This document shows positions 39,717 through 49,761 of a stretch of DNA of 64,000 nucleotides, one piece after another. Each line of letters opens with the position of its first letter. Within the stretch, counting starts at the first letter, position 1. The notes below the pieces were generated by a model. It saw only the letters and a program-made list of their open reading frames with translations. It ran no database searches and was not told the origin of the DNA. Source of the DNA: Stentor roeselii (taxonomy: Eukaryota; Ciliophora; Heterotrichea; Heterotrichida; Stentoridae); contig RSEH01000030.1 in assembly GCA_006503475.1 (NCBI GenBank), positions 147,082-211,081 of the forward strand, read 5' to 3'. A program made the position numbers and the translations under genes.

Positions 39717-40450
39717 TATGAAATATTTGTTGGAATTTGAGGTTTTAGTGTTTTAGAGAAAATTTTGGTGATTTTAGAGAAGATTGACTTGGTTTAAGGA
39801 TTAACGGATTAAGATTGAAAGGAATAACATTATGAAAATTGTGGAATTTGAATAAGTTTTAATACTTTATTGAAATTTTCTTGATTTTAGATATGATTGA
39901 CTTGGTTGAAGGATTAACGGATTAAGATTGAAGGAATAATATTATGAAAATTGTGAAATTTAAAAAAGTTTTAATGTTTTAGAGAAAATTTTGGTGATTT
40001 TAGATATGATGTCTTGATTGAAGGATTAATGGATTGAGATTGAAGGAATAATATTATGAAAATTGTTGGAAATTTGAATTAGTTTGAATACTTTATTGAA
40101 ATTTTGGTGATTTTAGATATGATTGTCTTGATTGAAGGATTAACGGATTAAGATTGAAGGAATAACAGTATGAAAATTGTGGAATTTGAATAAGTTTAAA
40201 TAATTTATTGTTGATTTTAGAAAAGAAATTGTCTTGATTGAAGTATTGAACGGATTAAGATTGAAAGGAATAACAGTATGAAAATTGTTGGAATTTGAAT
40301 AAGTTTAAATAATTTATTGAAATTTTCTTGATATTAGATAATAAACTGTCTCGATTGAAGGTATTAGACGGGTTAAGACTGAAAGTAATAAAATTATGAA
40401 AAATGTTGTAAATTTGAAGAGAATTTTAATATTTTATTGAAATTGATTTA
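39667..40450. repeat. 113-bp tandem array derived from a gene 5' end
   Basis: Seven units with the core CGGATTAAGATTGAA (minor variants) at 39691, 39804, 39918, 40030, 40144, 40251 and 40369, spacings 107-118 bp. The first unit overlaps the start of the secreted-protein gene, including its ATG (complement of 39714-39716) and signal-peptide codons. The later units lie upstream of that gene and differ by substitutions and small indels. AACATTATGAAA, the reverse complement of the start region, survives intact only in the units nearest the gene; others have AATATTATG or AACAGTATG. Confidence 0.9.
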
Positions 40451-40484
40451 ATCCCCTCTTGGTCAAGATTTTAAATAATTAATT

Positions 40485-43400
40485 TCAAAGAAAAGTTAAA
40501 CTTCTTCTACCGTTGCAACCTGAACAGATCCCTTGAGCCAAAAATGTATTTTTTCTCAGGCAGACCATGCAAGCCTTATCCTCACAATTCTGACACACCT
40601 GAAAAACAACATCTTTTACCATATTTTCATTACAAAAGTTGCAAAAAGCCGTTTCTGCATCTCCAGGTTGACTAGGGTCAATCCAATAAACTTTGCTAAG
40701 TTTTGCACAAGAATGGCAAGCAAGTCGTGGCAATTTCAAGACTTTTGTATGTAAAAAGCAGCAAATGCAGAGAATTTCTTCACCTTTCGTGATTTTCGCA
40801 GAACAGTTCATGCAAACTTTCGCGACTTCAACAACATCTGCAGGAGACTTGGTGATCGGACGTTGATTCAGGTACTTAGAGCAGCAGACGTCACATTGCA
40901 GGAGATAATTTGATCTTTTAAGGTCTTTCGCGCATTTTAAACAGTAAAGACCGCCACAGAAGGACTTGTTGTCGCTTTGGCCCATGTCAGAGTCCTCGGT
41001 TTCAGCTGTTGAAGACTTTTTGGTTTCTTCTTCAAGTCTTTGGGCTTCTTTTTTTATTTCTTCGAGCCTTTCTTTTTCTTTACGTTCTTCTTCTTGCTTT
41101 TTTGCTTCTTCTTCTTGTTTTCGAGAGTCTCTGATTTTTTTTAGTTTTTCATTTTTTTCTCTGATTTTTTCAAGTCGTTCTTTTTCAAGTTGTTCTTTTT
41201 CAAGTCTTTCTTGCTCAAGTCGTTCTTTTTCAAGTCTTTCTTGCTCAAGTCGTTCTTTTTCAAGCTTTTCTTCTTCTTTTCTTTTAAGTTCGAGCTGACG
41301 TTGCTCTTCTTGTTTTTTCGCTTCTCGTATTTTTCGCATTCTTTCTTGACGACGTGCTTCTTCGAGTTGCTTTCGCTCGTTTAAAAGTTTTTCTTCTTCT
41401 TGTCTTTTTAGGTCTTCTTGTTTTTTTAGTTCTTCTTGCTTTTTGAGGTCTTCTTGTTTTTTTAGTTCTTCTTCTTGGTTTAACTGGTCTTCTGAATCGG
41501 GTTTTATTGAAAGGTCGGTGCTGGGTGATTGGGGAGTTGATTGGATTCTCTCGTGAGCTGATCTTAAAGCGTTGGATTGCTTTTTCTTTAAGAAGCGTTC
41601 TTGGGCTCTTTTACGCTGTTCTTCTAATTTACGTTCTTGTTCTAGACGAGCTGCTTCTTCTTCAGCTCGTTGAAGTTCTTGTAATCGTTCTTGTTCAAGT
41701 CTTTCTTTTTCAATTCTTTCTTTCTCAAGTCTTTCTTTCTCAAGTCTTTCTTTTTCAAGTCTTTCTTTCTCAAGTCTTTCTTTTTCAAGTCTTTCTTTTT
41801 CAAGTCTTTCTTTTTCAAGTCTTTCTCTTTCAAGTCTTTCTTTCTCAAGTCGTTCTCTCTCAAGTCTTTCTTTCTCAAGTCGTTCTCTCTCAAGTCTTTC
41901 TTTTTCAAGTCTTTCTTTCTCAAGTCTTTCATTCTCAAGTCTTTCTTTCTCAAGTCTTTCTTTTTCAAGTCTAATTTTTTCAAGTCTTTCTTTTTCAAGC
42001 CTTTCTTTTTCAAGCCTTTCTTTAGCGAGTTTTTCTTTTTCAATTCTAATCTTTTCTTGTCTTTCCTTTTCCTTCCTCTCCCTTTCAATTCTTTCATTTT
42101 CCAGTCTTTCCTTTTCCATTTTTTCTTTCATTTGCCTTTCCTGCTCCAACCTTTCTTGTTCAAGCCTTTCAATTCTTTCCTTCTCAATTTTTTCTCTTTC
42201 AATTCTTTCCTTCTCCAGTCTTTCCCTCTCAAGTCTCTTTAATTCAGCATTTTTTAATTCTTCAGCTTTTTTTTCATCAGCAAGTCTTTTAATTTCTTCT
42301 AATTTTTTCTCAGCAATAATCCTTCTTTCCTTGGCTAAAATTTTATCATCTTCAAGTTTTTTCTCAGCAAGCATTCTTCTTTCAGCAGCGAGGATTCTTT
42401 GTTCCTCAGCATTTTTTATCTGAATCTTTTCAACTTCTTCTTTAATTTTCAGTTCTTCAAGTTTTTTCTTGATTTCCAGTTCTTTTCTCTCATCTTCCAA
42501 CTTTTTCATCTCAGCAGCTCGCATGTCTTCATGAGCTTTTTTTTCAAGTGCAAGTTGTTTTTCTTGTTGAATTCTGATTTCTTCAGCTTTTCTCAGCTCT
42601 TCAAAGTGTTTTCTTTGTTCCAAGAGTTTTTTTTCGATTTCCAGTCTTTTTTCTTCTAAGCTTTTTCTTTCATCAGCGATTTTTCGTTCTTCAGCAAGTC
42701 GAACGTCTTCAGCGATTTTTTGGGCTTCTTTTCTTTTTCGTTCTTCTTCTTGAATTTTAAACATTTCTTCAGTTTTTCTGTTTTTGAAGTTTTCTTTATA
42801 AGTTTTTTGCTCTTGAGCTTTTTGGTCTTCCCTGATTTTCCATTCACGAAGAATGCGATTTTCTTCTTCAAGTCTGATTCGTTCTCTCATTTCTTTTTCC
42901 TTTTCTTGCATAATTCTCTGAGAGTTTTTTTCAAGTTCCTGTCTCGTCATGAGTGCATTTTTTTCATCTTCAATTTTTTTTTGATTTTCTTCAAGTCTTT
43001 TTTTTTCTCTTTTGTCTTTTAAAGTCTTTGCCCTGTGCCTCATTCTTTTTTCTCTTTCGAGTTCTCTGAGTTTTTTTAGGTCTTCTTCCTTTTCGATTTT
43101 CGACATGTCAAGAGAGGCTCCTCGAGAGAGTCGATTAGAGCGATCGAATCCAGGAGCACTAAGAGCTTCTGACTGTGTTTCATCAAAATAGTTTCCACAT
43201 TCAGAGAAGTTCATTTTCCGCATATCTTCAACCAAATGTTCAGAATTTTCTTCTTTAATCGGTGACAAGAAAGAGACTTGCGAGTATTCATAAGGGTAAA
43301 GAATGCTGAAGTCAGAATTTCGATGAAGTAGACAAATCGTTAAATACTCAGTCGCAGCCATACTTCTTAATTCCTGCATTTTTGGAGTTAGGATGACTAT

Positions 43401-43823
43401 CGACATCTTGAGTCTCTGGGCAAAGTAAAACAATTCATGTAACAGTTCATTGTCACTTGTTTTCGTTATGGGAACTTCCAACATCTCTTGAAAAGAAACC
43501 AGAAAGTTAGAAAAGTTGTAATCGTAAATCATCGATGATAGTATTTTCAGCTGCTTTTTCGTCATCAGGTCTTCTAAGTCGTCAAACACGTCTTTGAAGT
43601 GATCTTTGAGGCCTTCAAGCTGCTCTTCGCTCACAAGGCTCAAAGCGTTTTTGATGAATCGGTCCAAGTTCGACCCTCGACAATAAACAATGAGATGCTC
43701 GATGCCGGAGATGAACAAATTCGGAAAGATCTGGCCTTGTGGGATTTCTCTGAAAGTTTTAAACCTTCGACAAAAGGATGAGATTCCCAGTTCGTTTATG
43801 TTTTTAACTGTGCGAATAGCCAT
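40485..43823 (-). CDS. Giant coiled-coil/SAH protein with inactive otubain-like domain and C-terminal zinc cluster
   Basis: 1112 residues. Residues 20-180 resemble an otubain (OTU-family deubiquitinase). [18 protein letters not shown] sits where otubains have PDGNCFYRAF...HLEALL, and [12 protein letters not shown] where they have LLYRPGHYDILY. The catalytic Asp, Cys and His positions read Q29, I32 and D171, so it cannot be a cysteine protease. Residues about 245-930 are a nearly uninterrupted Glu/Lys/Arg helix. A perfect-looking RLEKE pentapeptide run there is encoded by a 15-bp minisatellite. Residues about 985-1112 hold about ten CxxC-type pairs ([38 protein letters not shown]), a multi-zinc cluster of RING/IBR-like density. 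Likely a ubiquitin-linked scaffold or long spacer protein. Confidence 0.75.
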   Translation of the reverse strand: MAIRTVKNINELGISSFCRRFKTFREIPQGQIFPNLFISGIEHLIVYCRGSNLDRFIKNALSLVSEEQLEGLKDHFKDVFDDLEDLMTKKQLKILSSMIYDYNFSNFLVSFQEMLEVPITKTSDNELLHELFYFAQRLKMSIVILTPKMQELRSMAATEYLTICLLHRNSDFSILYPYEYSQVSFLSPIKEENSEHLVEDMRKMNFSECGNYFDETQSEALSAPGFDRSNRLSRGASLDMSKIEKEEDLKKLRELEREKRMRHRAKTLKDKREKKRLEENQKKIEDEKNALMTRQELEKNSQRIMQEKEKEMRERIRLEEENRILREWKIREDQKAQEQKTYKENFKNRKTEEMFKIQEEERKRKEAQKIAEDVRLAEERKIADERKSLEEKRLEIEKKLLEQRKHFEELRKAEEIRIQQEKQLALEKKAHEDMRAAEMKKLEDERKELEIKKKLEELKIKEEVEKIQIKNAEEQRILAAERRMLAEKKLEDDKILAKERRIIAEKKLEEIKRLADEKKAEELKNAELKRLERERLEKERIEREKIEKERIERLEQERLEQERQMKEKMEKERLENERIERERKEKERQEKIRIEKEKLAKERLEKERLEKERLEKIRLEKERLEKERLENERLEKERLEKERLERERLEKERLERERLEKERLERERLEKERLEKERLEKERLEKERLEKERLEKERLEKERIEKERLEQERLQELQRAEEEAARLEQERKLEEQRKRAQERFLKKKQSNALRSAHERIQSTPQSPSTDLSIKPDSEDQLNQEEELKKQEDLKKQEELKKQEDLKRQEEEKLLNERKQLEEARRQERMRKIREAKKQEEQRQLELKRKEEEKLEKERLEQERLEKERLEQERLEKEQLEKERLEKIREKNEKLKKIRDSRKQEEEAKKQEEERKEKERLEEIKKEAQRLEEETKKSSTAETEDSDMGQSDNKSFCGGLYCLKCAKDLKRSNYLLQCDVCCSKYLNQRPITKSPADVVEVAKVCMNCSAKITKGEEILCICCFLHTKVLKLPRLACHSCAKLSKVYWIDPSQPGDAETAFCNFCNENMVKDVVFQVCQNCEDKACMVCLRKNTFLAQGICSGCNGRRSLTFL
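41690..42020. repeat. 15-bp coding minisatellite
   Basis: AAGTCTTTCTTTTTC and close variants repeat about 20 times head to tail. They encode the [10 protein letters not shown] run of the giant protein on the minus strand. The repeats stay in frame because the unit is a multiple of three. Long open frames on the plus strand here are by-products. Confidence 0.9.
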
Positions 43824-43865
43824 TAATTATACAAACGTTCCTCTGAGGCTTGGATTGATTGGTCC

Positions 43866-43877
43866 AGGGTGTTAGGG
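43866..43877. promoter_or_regulatory. Telomere-type motif in a divergent promoter
   Basis: AGGGTGTTAGGG on the plus strand, i.e. CCCTAACACCCT on the minus strand, 43 bp upstream of the ATG at 43823 and in the same orientation relative to that gene as the CCCTAACA array is to CCT7. A CCAAT sequence lies next to it (minus strand, about 43860). Regulatory function is inferred. Confidence 0.4.
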
Positions 43878-43952
43878 TGGAGTGAAAGTTAAGAGGTCGA
43901 TTAAAATTTATTCAAGTTTACTTAAGATACCTGCTGAGATAAAGAAAGTATT

Positions 43953-45860
43953 ATGGAACCTTATTCAAATTACTTCACGGGCATGGACCCTGAAGTCATC
44001 TCGATGCAGGTGAACTATCTTAGGATGCTTGCAAATTATTACAAGTCAAATGATACTACTCAGAACGAGGAACCTCAAGAGAACCTTCTGGAAAAATCAC
44101 TTAGAGCTGAAAGTGTCTTCTTGCAAAATGATATCATCGACGTTGAAGCCATGCCTAATGACGGGAAAACTAAAGAAGTACTCACGTTTTCGCCACCTAG
44201 TAAAAAAACTGGAAACTTTGAAAAAGATTCTGAAAATGATTTTTTTTCTGATTCGACTTTATTCAGAAGAAAAGAGGCTTTTAATAAAGAATTGAAACAA
44301 AATGATGAATTTGAAGAAGACTTCGTCGTTCGGAAACCAATTAAAAGACAGGTTTCTTATGGAAATGATGAACAACCCATCAAGGCGGGAGGGTCTTTCG
44401 AGCAACTCTTAGAACGGGAACTAAAAAAAACAAGTCATTTCGAGCCAAGCATTGAAGAACCTCAAGTTTCTCTGCCTCCTCGAATAAAATCACAGAGAAT
44501 CATCCCGAAAGTGAAAAACGACGAACTTCCTTTAAAGAGACCAGAAAAGAAATCAACTTTAAACAACTCAGAAATAGTGAAATCGAGAAAATCACTCATG
44601 GTTCACTCAAATTTAAACCAAAGTGAAGAACTTCTCACTCCTAAAACTAAACCAAGTGAAGGGTCTCCCAAGCCGAAAGCTAAGTTTTTGAAAAGAGGAC
44701 AAGGAAAACTTTGTGTTGATCGCAAATCGGTCTCGAAGCCTTCTTCCGTCAATACAAGTAAAATTTTGTTTACGGAAAAATCGGAAATTCTTAATGAAAT
44801 GCAGTTTTTTGAGAAAGAAGAAGACCCGGATAAGGCTCTTTACCTTGATGAACAGATTAAACATTATCATAGTGAAAATAATAAACTGCAAAAACTTGTT
44901 AAAGAAGTCGAGGATAAGAAAAAAAGATTTGATAGGGAAAGGGCGGAATTTTTGAAAGAAAAGGAAAAAAAGTTGGAAGAACTTGAAAAATGGAAAAATG
45001 AGGAAAATGAAAAAATCAAGAAGGAAAAATTGAAATATGAAAAAAAACTTAGGGTGCAGATGAAGGAAAAAGATGAAATTGCGGAACTTAAAAAAATTAT
45101 TCAGGTGCTTGAGAAAGAAAAATCGGAAATCAAGCTCAACTATGAAAATCTTTTGAAAAAAACGCAGACTGTAGTGAAGAATCCTCAACCAGCAATATAC
45201 AGCCGTTCAAATTCAGAACCTTCAGAAGAAAAGCATCCATTAGAAAGTGATTCCCTATCAAACCTCTCATCAAACGAGAACAATTCTCACCTAAATGATT
45301 CCGTCTCATCCACCTCCCCAGTTGCAAAAAACCCTTCAATTCCTGACGATTCCAGCGATTCCAGCGTAGATTCAGAGAGCAATTTCCTCCACCGTCCCTC
45401 AGGAGGTAAAAAAGAGATCCAATACTCAAACGGAATAAAAAAAGAGGTCTACCCAGACGGGTACTCAATAGTTTACTTCAACAACAAAGACATCAAGCAG
45501 TCTTTTCCAGATGGAAGAACAGTTTATCACTACTCTGAAGCGAAAACCATTCAAACAACGTTTCCTGATGGTCTTCAGTTGTTTAAATTCGCGAATGGGC
45601 AGATTGAAAAGCACTTTCCTGATGGTTCTAAAGAAATTTCCTTTCAAGATGGGACTGTTAAATGTGTTTATCCTGATGGACAAGAAGAAAGCGTCTTTCC
45701 GGATGGGACTGTCCAGACTGTTGATAGCAAAGGAGTCAAGTTTATTGAATTCGTGAATGGACAACGAGATACAATTTATCCGAATGGGGTGAAAATCAGG
45801 AAATATCCAGATGGCCGTGTCAAAAAAATCATGCCAGACGGTAAAGTGCTGGACCAGTGA
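43953..45860 (+). CDS. SAS-4/CPAP centriole (basal body) assembly protein
   Basis: 635 residues. The C-terminal 150 residues form the TCP10_C or G-box domain: a run of short beta-hairpins with PDG turns (VYPDGYSIVYF, SFPDGRTVYHY, TFPDGLQLF, HFPDGSKE, VYPDGQE, VFPDGT, KYPDGRVKK). This domain is diagnostic of CPAP/SAS-4, which binds STIL/Ana2 and controls centriolar microtubule growth. A central coiled coil spans about 285-405 (IKHYHSENNKLQKLVKEVED). The N-terminal 270 residues are charged and disordered. No tubulin-binding PN2-3 motif is obvious. Ciliates build very many basal bodies, so this gene should be essential for ciliature and oral-apparatus formation. It shares a 129-bp divergent promoter with the giant coiled-coil gene. 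Confidence 0.9.
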   Translation: MEPYSNYFTGMDPEVISMQVNYLRMLANYYKSNDTTQNEEPQENLLEKSLRAESVFLQNDIIDVEAMPNDGKTKEVLTFSPPSKKTGNFEKDSENDFFSDSTLFRRKEAFNKELKQNDEFEEDFVVRKPIKRQVSYGNDEQPIKAGGSFEQLLERELKKTSHFEPSIEEPQVSLPPRIKSQRIIPKVKNDELPLKRPEKKSTLNNSEIVKSRKSLMVHSNLNQSEELLTPKTKPSEGSPKPKAKFLKRGQGKLCVDRKSVSKPSSVNTSKILFTEKSEILNEMQFFEKEEDPDKALYLDEQIKHYHSENNKLQKLVKEVEDKKKRFDRERAEFLKEKEKKLEELEKWKNEENEKIKKEKLKYEKKLRVQMKEKDEIAELKKIIQVLEKEKSEIKLNYENLLKKTQTVVKNPQPAIYSRSNSEPSEEKHPLESDSLSNLSSNENNSHLNDSVSSTSPVAKNPSIPDDSSDSSVDSESNFLHRPSGGKKEIQYSNGIKKEVYPDGYSIVYFNNKDIKQSFPDGRTVYHYSEAKTIQTTFPDGLQLFKFANGQIEKHFPDGSKEISFQDGTVKCVYPDGQEESVFPDGTVQTVDSKGVKFIEFVNGQRDTIYPNGVKIRKYPDGRVKKIMPDGKVLDQ

Positions 45861-45872
45861 CTCTAATTTAAT

Positions 45873-47525
45873 TTAGCATAAAATAATATCTAAAAATCGG
45901 TTCCAATCAGCTGGTTTATGCCGATGCAGCTCAATGGCAAGGTACTTGATTTTGTTAATCGTGCCATCCAAGTTATCAAACTTACTATCAAGCACCTGCT
46001 CTCTAAATTTCTTATCAAAAGGCTCTCCTAAAGTGATTAAAGTAATAAGTTCCAAGTACTCCGGAGCCGACGAAGCAGCAAGTTTTCCAAGTTTATAACT
46101 TCTCCTCAATCTTTTCCACATGCCTCCAACATTATCTGTTTCATCAAAGATAGGTGAGCAGAAACTTTTACAAATTCCTCTATCTTCATCTTCAAGAGCC
46201 TTAATAATAATAAGTGCAGGAATACTAACAAACAATTCACTATCCGAGCATTCCAGTTGTTCCCTAAAAACCGTGAATTTCGAAGAGGTAGACTCGATAA
46301 TATTGCTTAAAAAAACAAGTTGATTACATTTTTTGCTGTTCAAAAAGTAAATCTTTCCTCTTTCCCAACTAGACTCGAAATTAACCAGATAATTAACAAG
46401 TTCCGGGTTATTCTTCAGCTGAGGGTCAACAATTTCAATATTAAGACTATATTTTCTGAACAACAGCCGAAGTGCTGAGAAGGACTGTTTAATTTTTTCC
46501 GCCAAGTTCTTGACACATTTAGCAGGAGTTGACATTCTCCTGATGAGGACTTCAGCAGCTTTTAAGATATCAACAGACAAGTCGTCTCTTCCCTTGCCTT
46601 CGATGTTAGCGACTGAGTTGATTTTTCCGATGACATTAACAAGTTTCGCTCGAGCTTCGATAAATTCAAGATTTTCCATCAAACTTTTCCCAGCACTTTT
46701 CGTTGAATTTTCAATTCTCGTCAGTTCTTTTTCAAGCCAAATGGCTTCTTCAATGAACCTTCGTGCATCTGACTCAATCGCCATAAGTTCATGAACGTAA
46801 AGCTGTTCGAAGTCAACCCAAACCGAGTCAAACTCAATTAAAATCTCTGAAATTTCCGTCTTAATCTCTTCAACAGTGCCTCCAAAACTTTCTTCACAGA
46901 CCCGATTATAAATTTCTTTTAAAAGATACTGAGTTTTCGTGAATTTCGAGAAAAGACTACTGCCAGCTTCAAGGACTTCACTTGAAAACACGTATTTTTC
47001 ACCGTTCACGTAAAGATAAGGAAAGCCTTCTTGAGCAGAGTCAAGAATTTCAGTCAAGTAACAAAGACTGTTTTCTTTATATAAGACTCGGTAAGCCTTT
47101 GAGAAACTGTTCCGGTAGTCGCGGGGAACGTTCTTGACTTTGAAGACTTCTGACATCTTTTCTAGCTGGTTTAGTAACTTCTTGCATGATCTTTGACCTT
47201 GGTCAGAGTCAAGGTCGTATTTTTGATCTGAACGAAGGAAGAGTTGAGAGGAACAAATCACTGTGTGCTCAAGAAGAAGAAAATCTGAACTACGAAGGAA
47301 CTCTTCGAGGTCCGTCAGTGGACGAGGAGGCGCTGTTGATGCTCGAAGCGTCAGGTATTTCGATGGAGAGTTTAAGAGCTCTTCTTTTGACAGAGAACTT
47401 TCGTAGGAATTGTCTTCGAAATCTGAGGATTTTGAAAGAATTTCTTGAGTGTCTGAACTTTGATCGTGCTGAGATGAGTACTCTGGAGTCGTGTAGTCGG
47501 GCAGGTCGAATTGGTATGCGTACAT
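45873..47525 (-). CDS. Helical hypothetical protein
   Basis: Intact 550-residue frame. The N-terminal 70 residues are Ser/Asp-rich and disordered (SSQHDQSSDTQEILSKSSDFE). The remainder is alpha-helical with no transmembrane segment or enzyme motif. Candidate helices include VEEIKTEISEILIEFDSVWVD, RFIEEAIWLEKELTRIE and LVNYLVNFESSWERGKIYFL. The C-terminus ends in HKPADWNRFLDIILC. It converges on the SAS-4 gene with 12 bp between stops. I cannot assign a family; a cytoskeletal role is only a guess from size and helicity. Confidence 0.55.
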   Translation of the reverse strand: MYAYQFDLPDYTTPEYSSQHDQSSDTQEILSKSSDFEDNSYESSLSKEELLNSPSKYLTLRASTAPPRPLTDLEEFLRSSDFLLLEHTVICSSQLFLRSDQKYDLDSDQGQRSCKKLLNQLEKMSEVFKVKNVPRDYRNSFSKAYRVLYKENSLCYLTEILDSAQEGFPYLYVNGEKYVFSSEVLEAGSSLFSKFTKTQYLLKEIYNRVCEESFGGTVEEIKTEISEILIEFDSVWVDFEQLYVHELMAIESDARRFIEEAIWLEKELTRIENSTKSAGKSLMENLEFIEARAKLVNVIGKINSVANIEGKGRDDLSVDILKAAEVLIRRMSTPAKCVKNLAEKIKQSFSALRLLFRKYSLNIEIVDPQLKNNPELVNYLVNFESSWERGKIYFLNSKKCNQLVFLSNIIESTSSKFTVFREQLECSDSELFVSIPALIIIKALEDEDRGICKSFCSPIFDETDNVGGMWKRLRRSYKLGKLAASSAPEYLELITLITLGEPFDKKFREQVLDSKFDNLDGTINKIKYLAIELHRHKPADWNRFLDIILC

Positions 47526-47717
47526 TTTTATGAGAAAGATGGACAGGTGGTCGAGGGCTTTCGATAGTTTTAAGGGGTTTGGAGTGAGGTTGTTTGGGTT
47601 TCATTTAAGGAGGTTTATGGATGTTGTTGTTAAGTCCGAACTCCTTCCTCATATAGAACTATCATTCAATTCAACCCCTAATAAATCTAAAGCATAACTA
47701 ATCCAAAGACATTCTTA

Positions 47718-49091
47718 TTATTTAACACTTTTCTTCCTCAATATCGGGCTGTATTCTTTAACAACTTTTCCAGGAGACTTTTTGACATTTCTCTTTTTTT
47801 CAAAAACAGGACTTGCAAGAACTTCATCCTCGCCTTCCTCTTCAGGGACAGTATCAAGCCTTTTAGGTTTTTCAAAAGTGGCCTGTTCTTCTTCACAAAG
47901 CCATTTATTTTTCTGAAGCCATTCAACAAAAGTGACAGTTTCAGTTCCTACTTTCGTCATAAGTTCCCCATTACTTAAAAACAAGTAAAGCGAATCGTTA
48001 TCAATTTTGAAAATATTTTTAGTGACTTGCGAAACATCAGCTTGAATGGAAAGCGCATCAAGATGAGTGTTGACCAATGAAAGAATGTCAAAATTCTGTT
48101 CTTTCACAAGTTTTTCAGTCTTTTCTTCTAGATTTTCGATGTAAGCTCTAAGTTTTGTGTTGTTATTCTGGAAGTTTATGATTTGGTCAACAGCTTCGTG
48201 AAGGTTCGACTTGTTCAACTCAAGTTCAAGTTTCAGATTTTTTAAAGTGAATTCCAAAAGTTCTTTTTTTTCTATCAATTCTCTGTTATTTTCACTAGTT
48301 TCTTGATTTTCTTGTATTTTTTTCAGATTTTCTTTCATTTTCAAGTTTTTTTCTCGAATTTCTAAAATTTCTTGCCTTCTGATAAGATTTTCACATTTAA
48401 GGCTTTTCATCCGGTCCTCATAAAAAACTTGTTTCGCCAGCCAGCTTGTCTGGCTGGCCTTCAGAACTTCTTCCATTGTTTTCAAGGTTTCATGTGAATT
48501 CCTTGCGATGAGTGTTTTCTGTCCAATTGAATTTCGCAGTTCACTTATTTCTCTTTCGTATTTTTCTACTGTCTTGCAAAGCTGCTGCATGACTGAAACT
48601 CGAGCAAGTTCGCTGGAGTTCATTTCTTCTCGGATTTGCTTGAGACCCGTGTTTTTCCACTTTTCTAAGTCGAGTTCACTTTGGATTGCTCTGAAAATGT
48701 CGTTTTCTCTGATGTTTTCTCGGTTTTTTGGAGACTTTAAAGACTTTTCATTGGCCGCCATTGACAGTTTGATCCAGGGAAGCACTGCAGGCTCGAGTGA
48801 AGTGATTTGGGTCGATGAGTTGAGTGGAAGGATGATGGATTCGGAATTTTCTAGTAAGAGAGAAGCTCGGAATGAGAGAGAACCGAGATAGACACCGTTG
48901 TTTAAGTCTTTGCTGGTTATTTGAATTGATGAGTCTGATGAAAATTCAAGAAAAACTGTTGGAGGCTTTTTCGACTCTGTTGTGAGGGTCACTGCATCTT
49001 TTAATTCGTTCTCAATGTAAATGTAAAGAATCGCATCTCCTTTGAAGCTATCATGATTGATTTCAAGAATGCTTAATGGGTATGTCAACAT
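47718..49091 (-). CDS. Coiled-coil protein with C2-like N-terminus (family A)
   Basis: 457 residues with the same plan as the gene at 24701. An N-terminal beta domain (about 1-110: YPLSILEINHDSFKGDAILYI, then YLGSLSFRASLLLEN) precedes a long coiled coil (about 150-330: KWKNTGLKQIREEMNSSELA, KTEKLVKEQ). Then comes a short unit, FKIDNDSLYLFLSNGELMTKVG, followed by FVEWLQKNKWL. This unit matches IGAKTITLCLKNNEVHLKSG of the paralog. The tail is basic (KKRNVKKSPGKVVKEYS). Probably a structural or basal-body-associated protein; there is no enzyme motif. Confidence 0.6.
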   Translation of the reverse strand: MLTYPLSILEINHDSFKGDAILYIYIENELKDAVTLTTESKKPPTVFLEFSSDSSIQITSKDLNNGVYLGSLSFRASLLLENSESIILPLNSSTQITSLEPAVLPWIKLSMAANEKSLKSPKNRENIRENDIFRAIQSELDLEKWKNTGLKQIREEMNSSELARVSVMQQLCKTVEKYEREISELRNSIGQKTLIARNSHETLKTMEEVLKASQTSWLAKQVFYEDRMKSLKCENLIRRQEILEIREKNLKMKENLKKIQENQETSENNRELIEKKELLEFTLKNLKLELELNKSNLHEAVDQIINFQNNNTKLRAYIENLEEKTEKLVKEQNFDILSLVNTHLDALSIQADVSQVTKNIFKIDNDSLYLFLSNGELMTKVGTETVTFVEWLQKNKWLCEEEQATFEKPKRLDTVPEEEGEDEVLASPVFEKKRNVKKSPGKVVKEYSPILRKKSVK

Positions 49092-49761
49092 TTTAACTAG
49101 TTTATCGCAAGTTTGAAATATTTACGTTTCTTTAATAAATTCTTTTAAAGCATAGAGAAATCTCTAAAAAGCAGTGCATTATTCAACGCATTCCTCAACA
49201 AAAGATAGCCGCAACACTAATTAATTCAGTTTCCTTTATTGATACCTTTACTTCATAGGTTCTAATGGTTGATTAAAAATAATATATGATAAAATTTTAA
49301 TAATTTAGATCATTTATGAACACTAATCAGAAGTCCATGAAAATTAATAAACAAGATTAATGAATTGTTTTAAATTCCTTAGTTTTTGATTGTTTCAAAT
49401 TAAAAATTATTTAGACTTAACATCTTAGAAGTCTATAAGATTCTTTATTTCTTTTTTCGATGATTATAAATTCTTAAATTGAATCAGAATTCAGACAAAA
49501 CTTTCGAATATATGAAAAAATACCCGATTGTAAAATGAAAAATCAAGAAATTAAGTAATATCTTGTATCCTATTTAACCAAATCCTTAAAACAGCACACC
49601 TTAATCAAAAGCCCCAAATGACCTCTTCAATATCTAATCCTTAATAATAACCCAAAAACCTTAAAAAACCTTAAAAACCATCGAAACTCTACGATTTCTA
49701 AACTTTCTCCACAAATCAAGAATAATTAGCATTAGAGTAATACCTGGATAAAATACAAGTA
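49092..49761. other. AT-rich head-to-head spacer
   Basis: 670 bases upstream of two divergent genes. I found no gene or repeat. Confidence 0.55.

Noticed and set aside
41507-42242. Long plus-strand open frames opposite the RLEKE repeat
   Set aside because: They result from the stop-free 15-bp repeat read on the other strand and give only low-complexity FLFQVF/FFKSFF runs.
44613-45188. 191-codon minus-strand frame inside the SAS-4 gene
   Set aside because: Phe-rich antisense of a Lys/Glu-rich coiled coil; the plus frame has clear domains.
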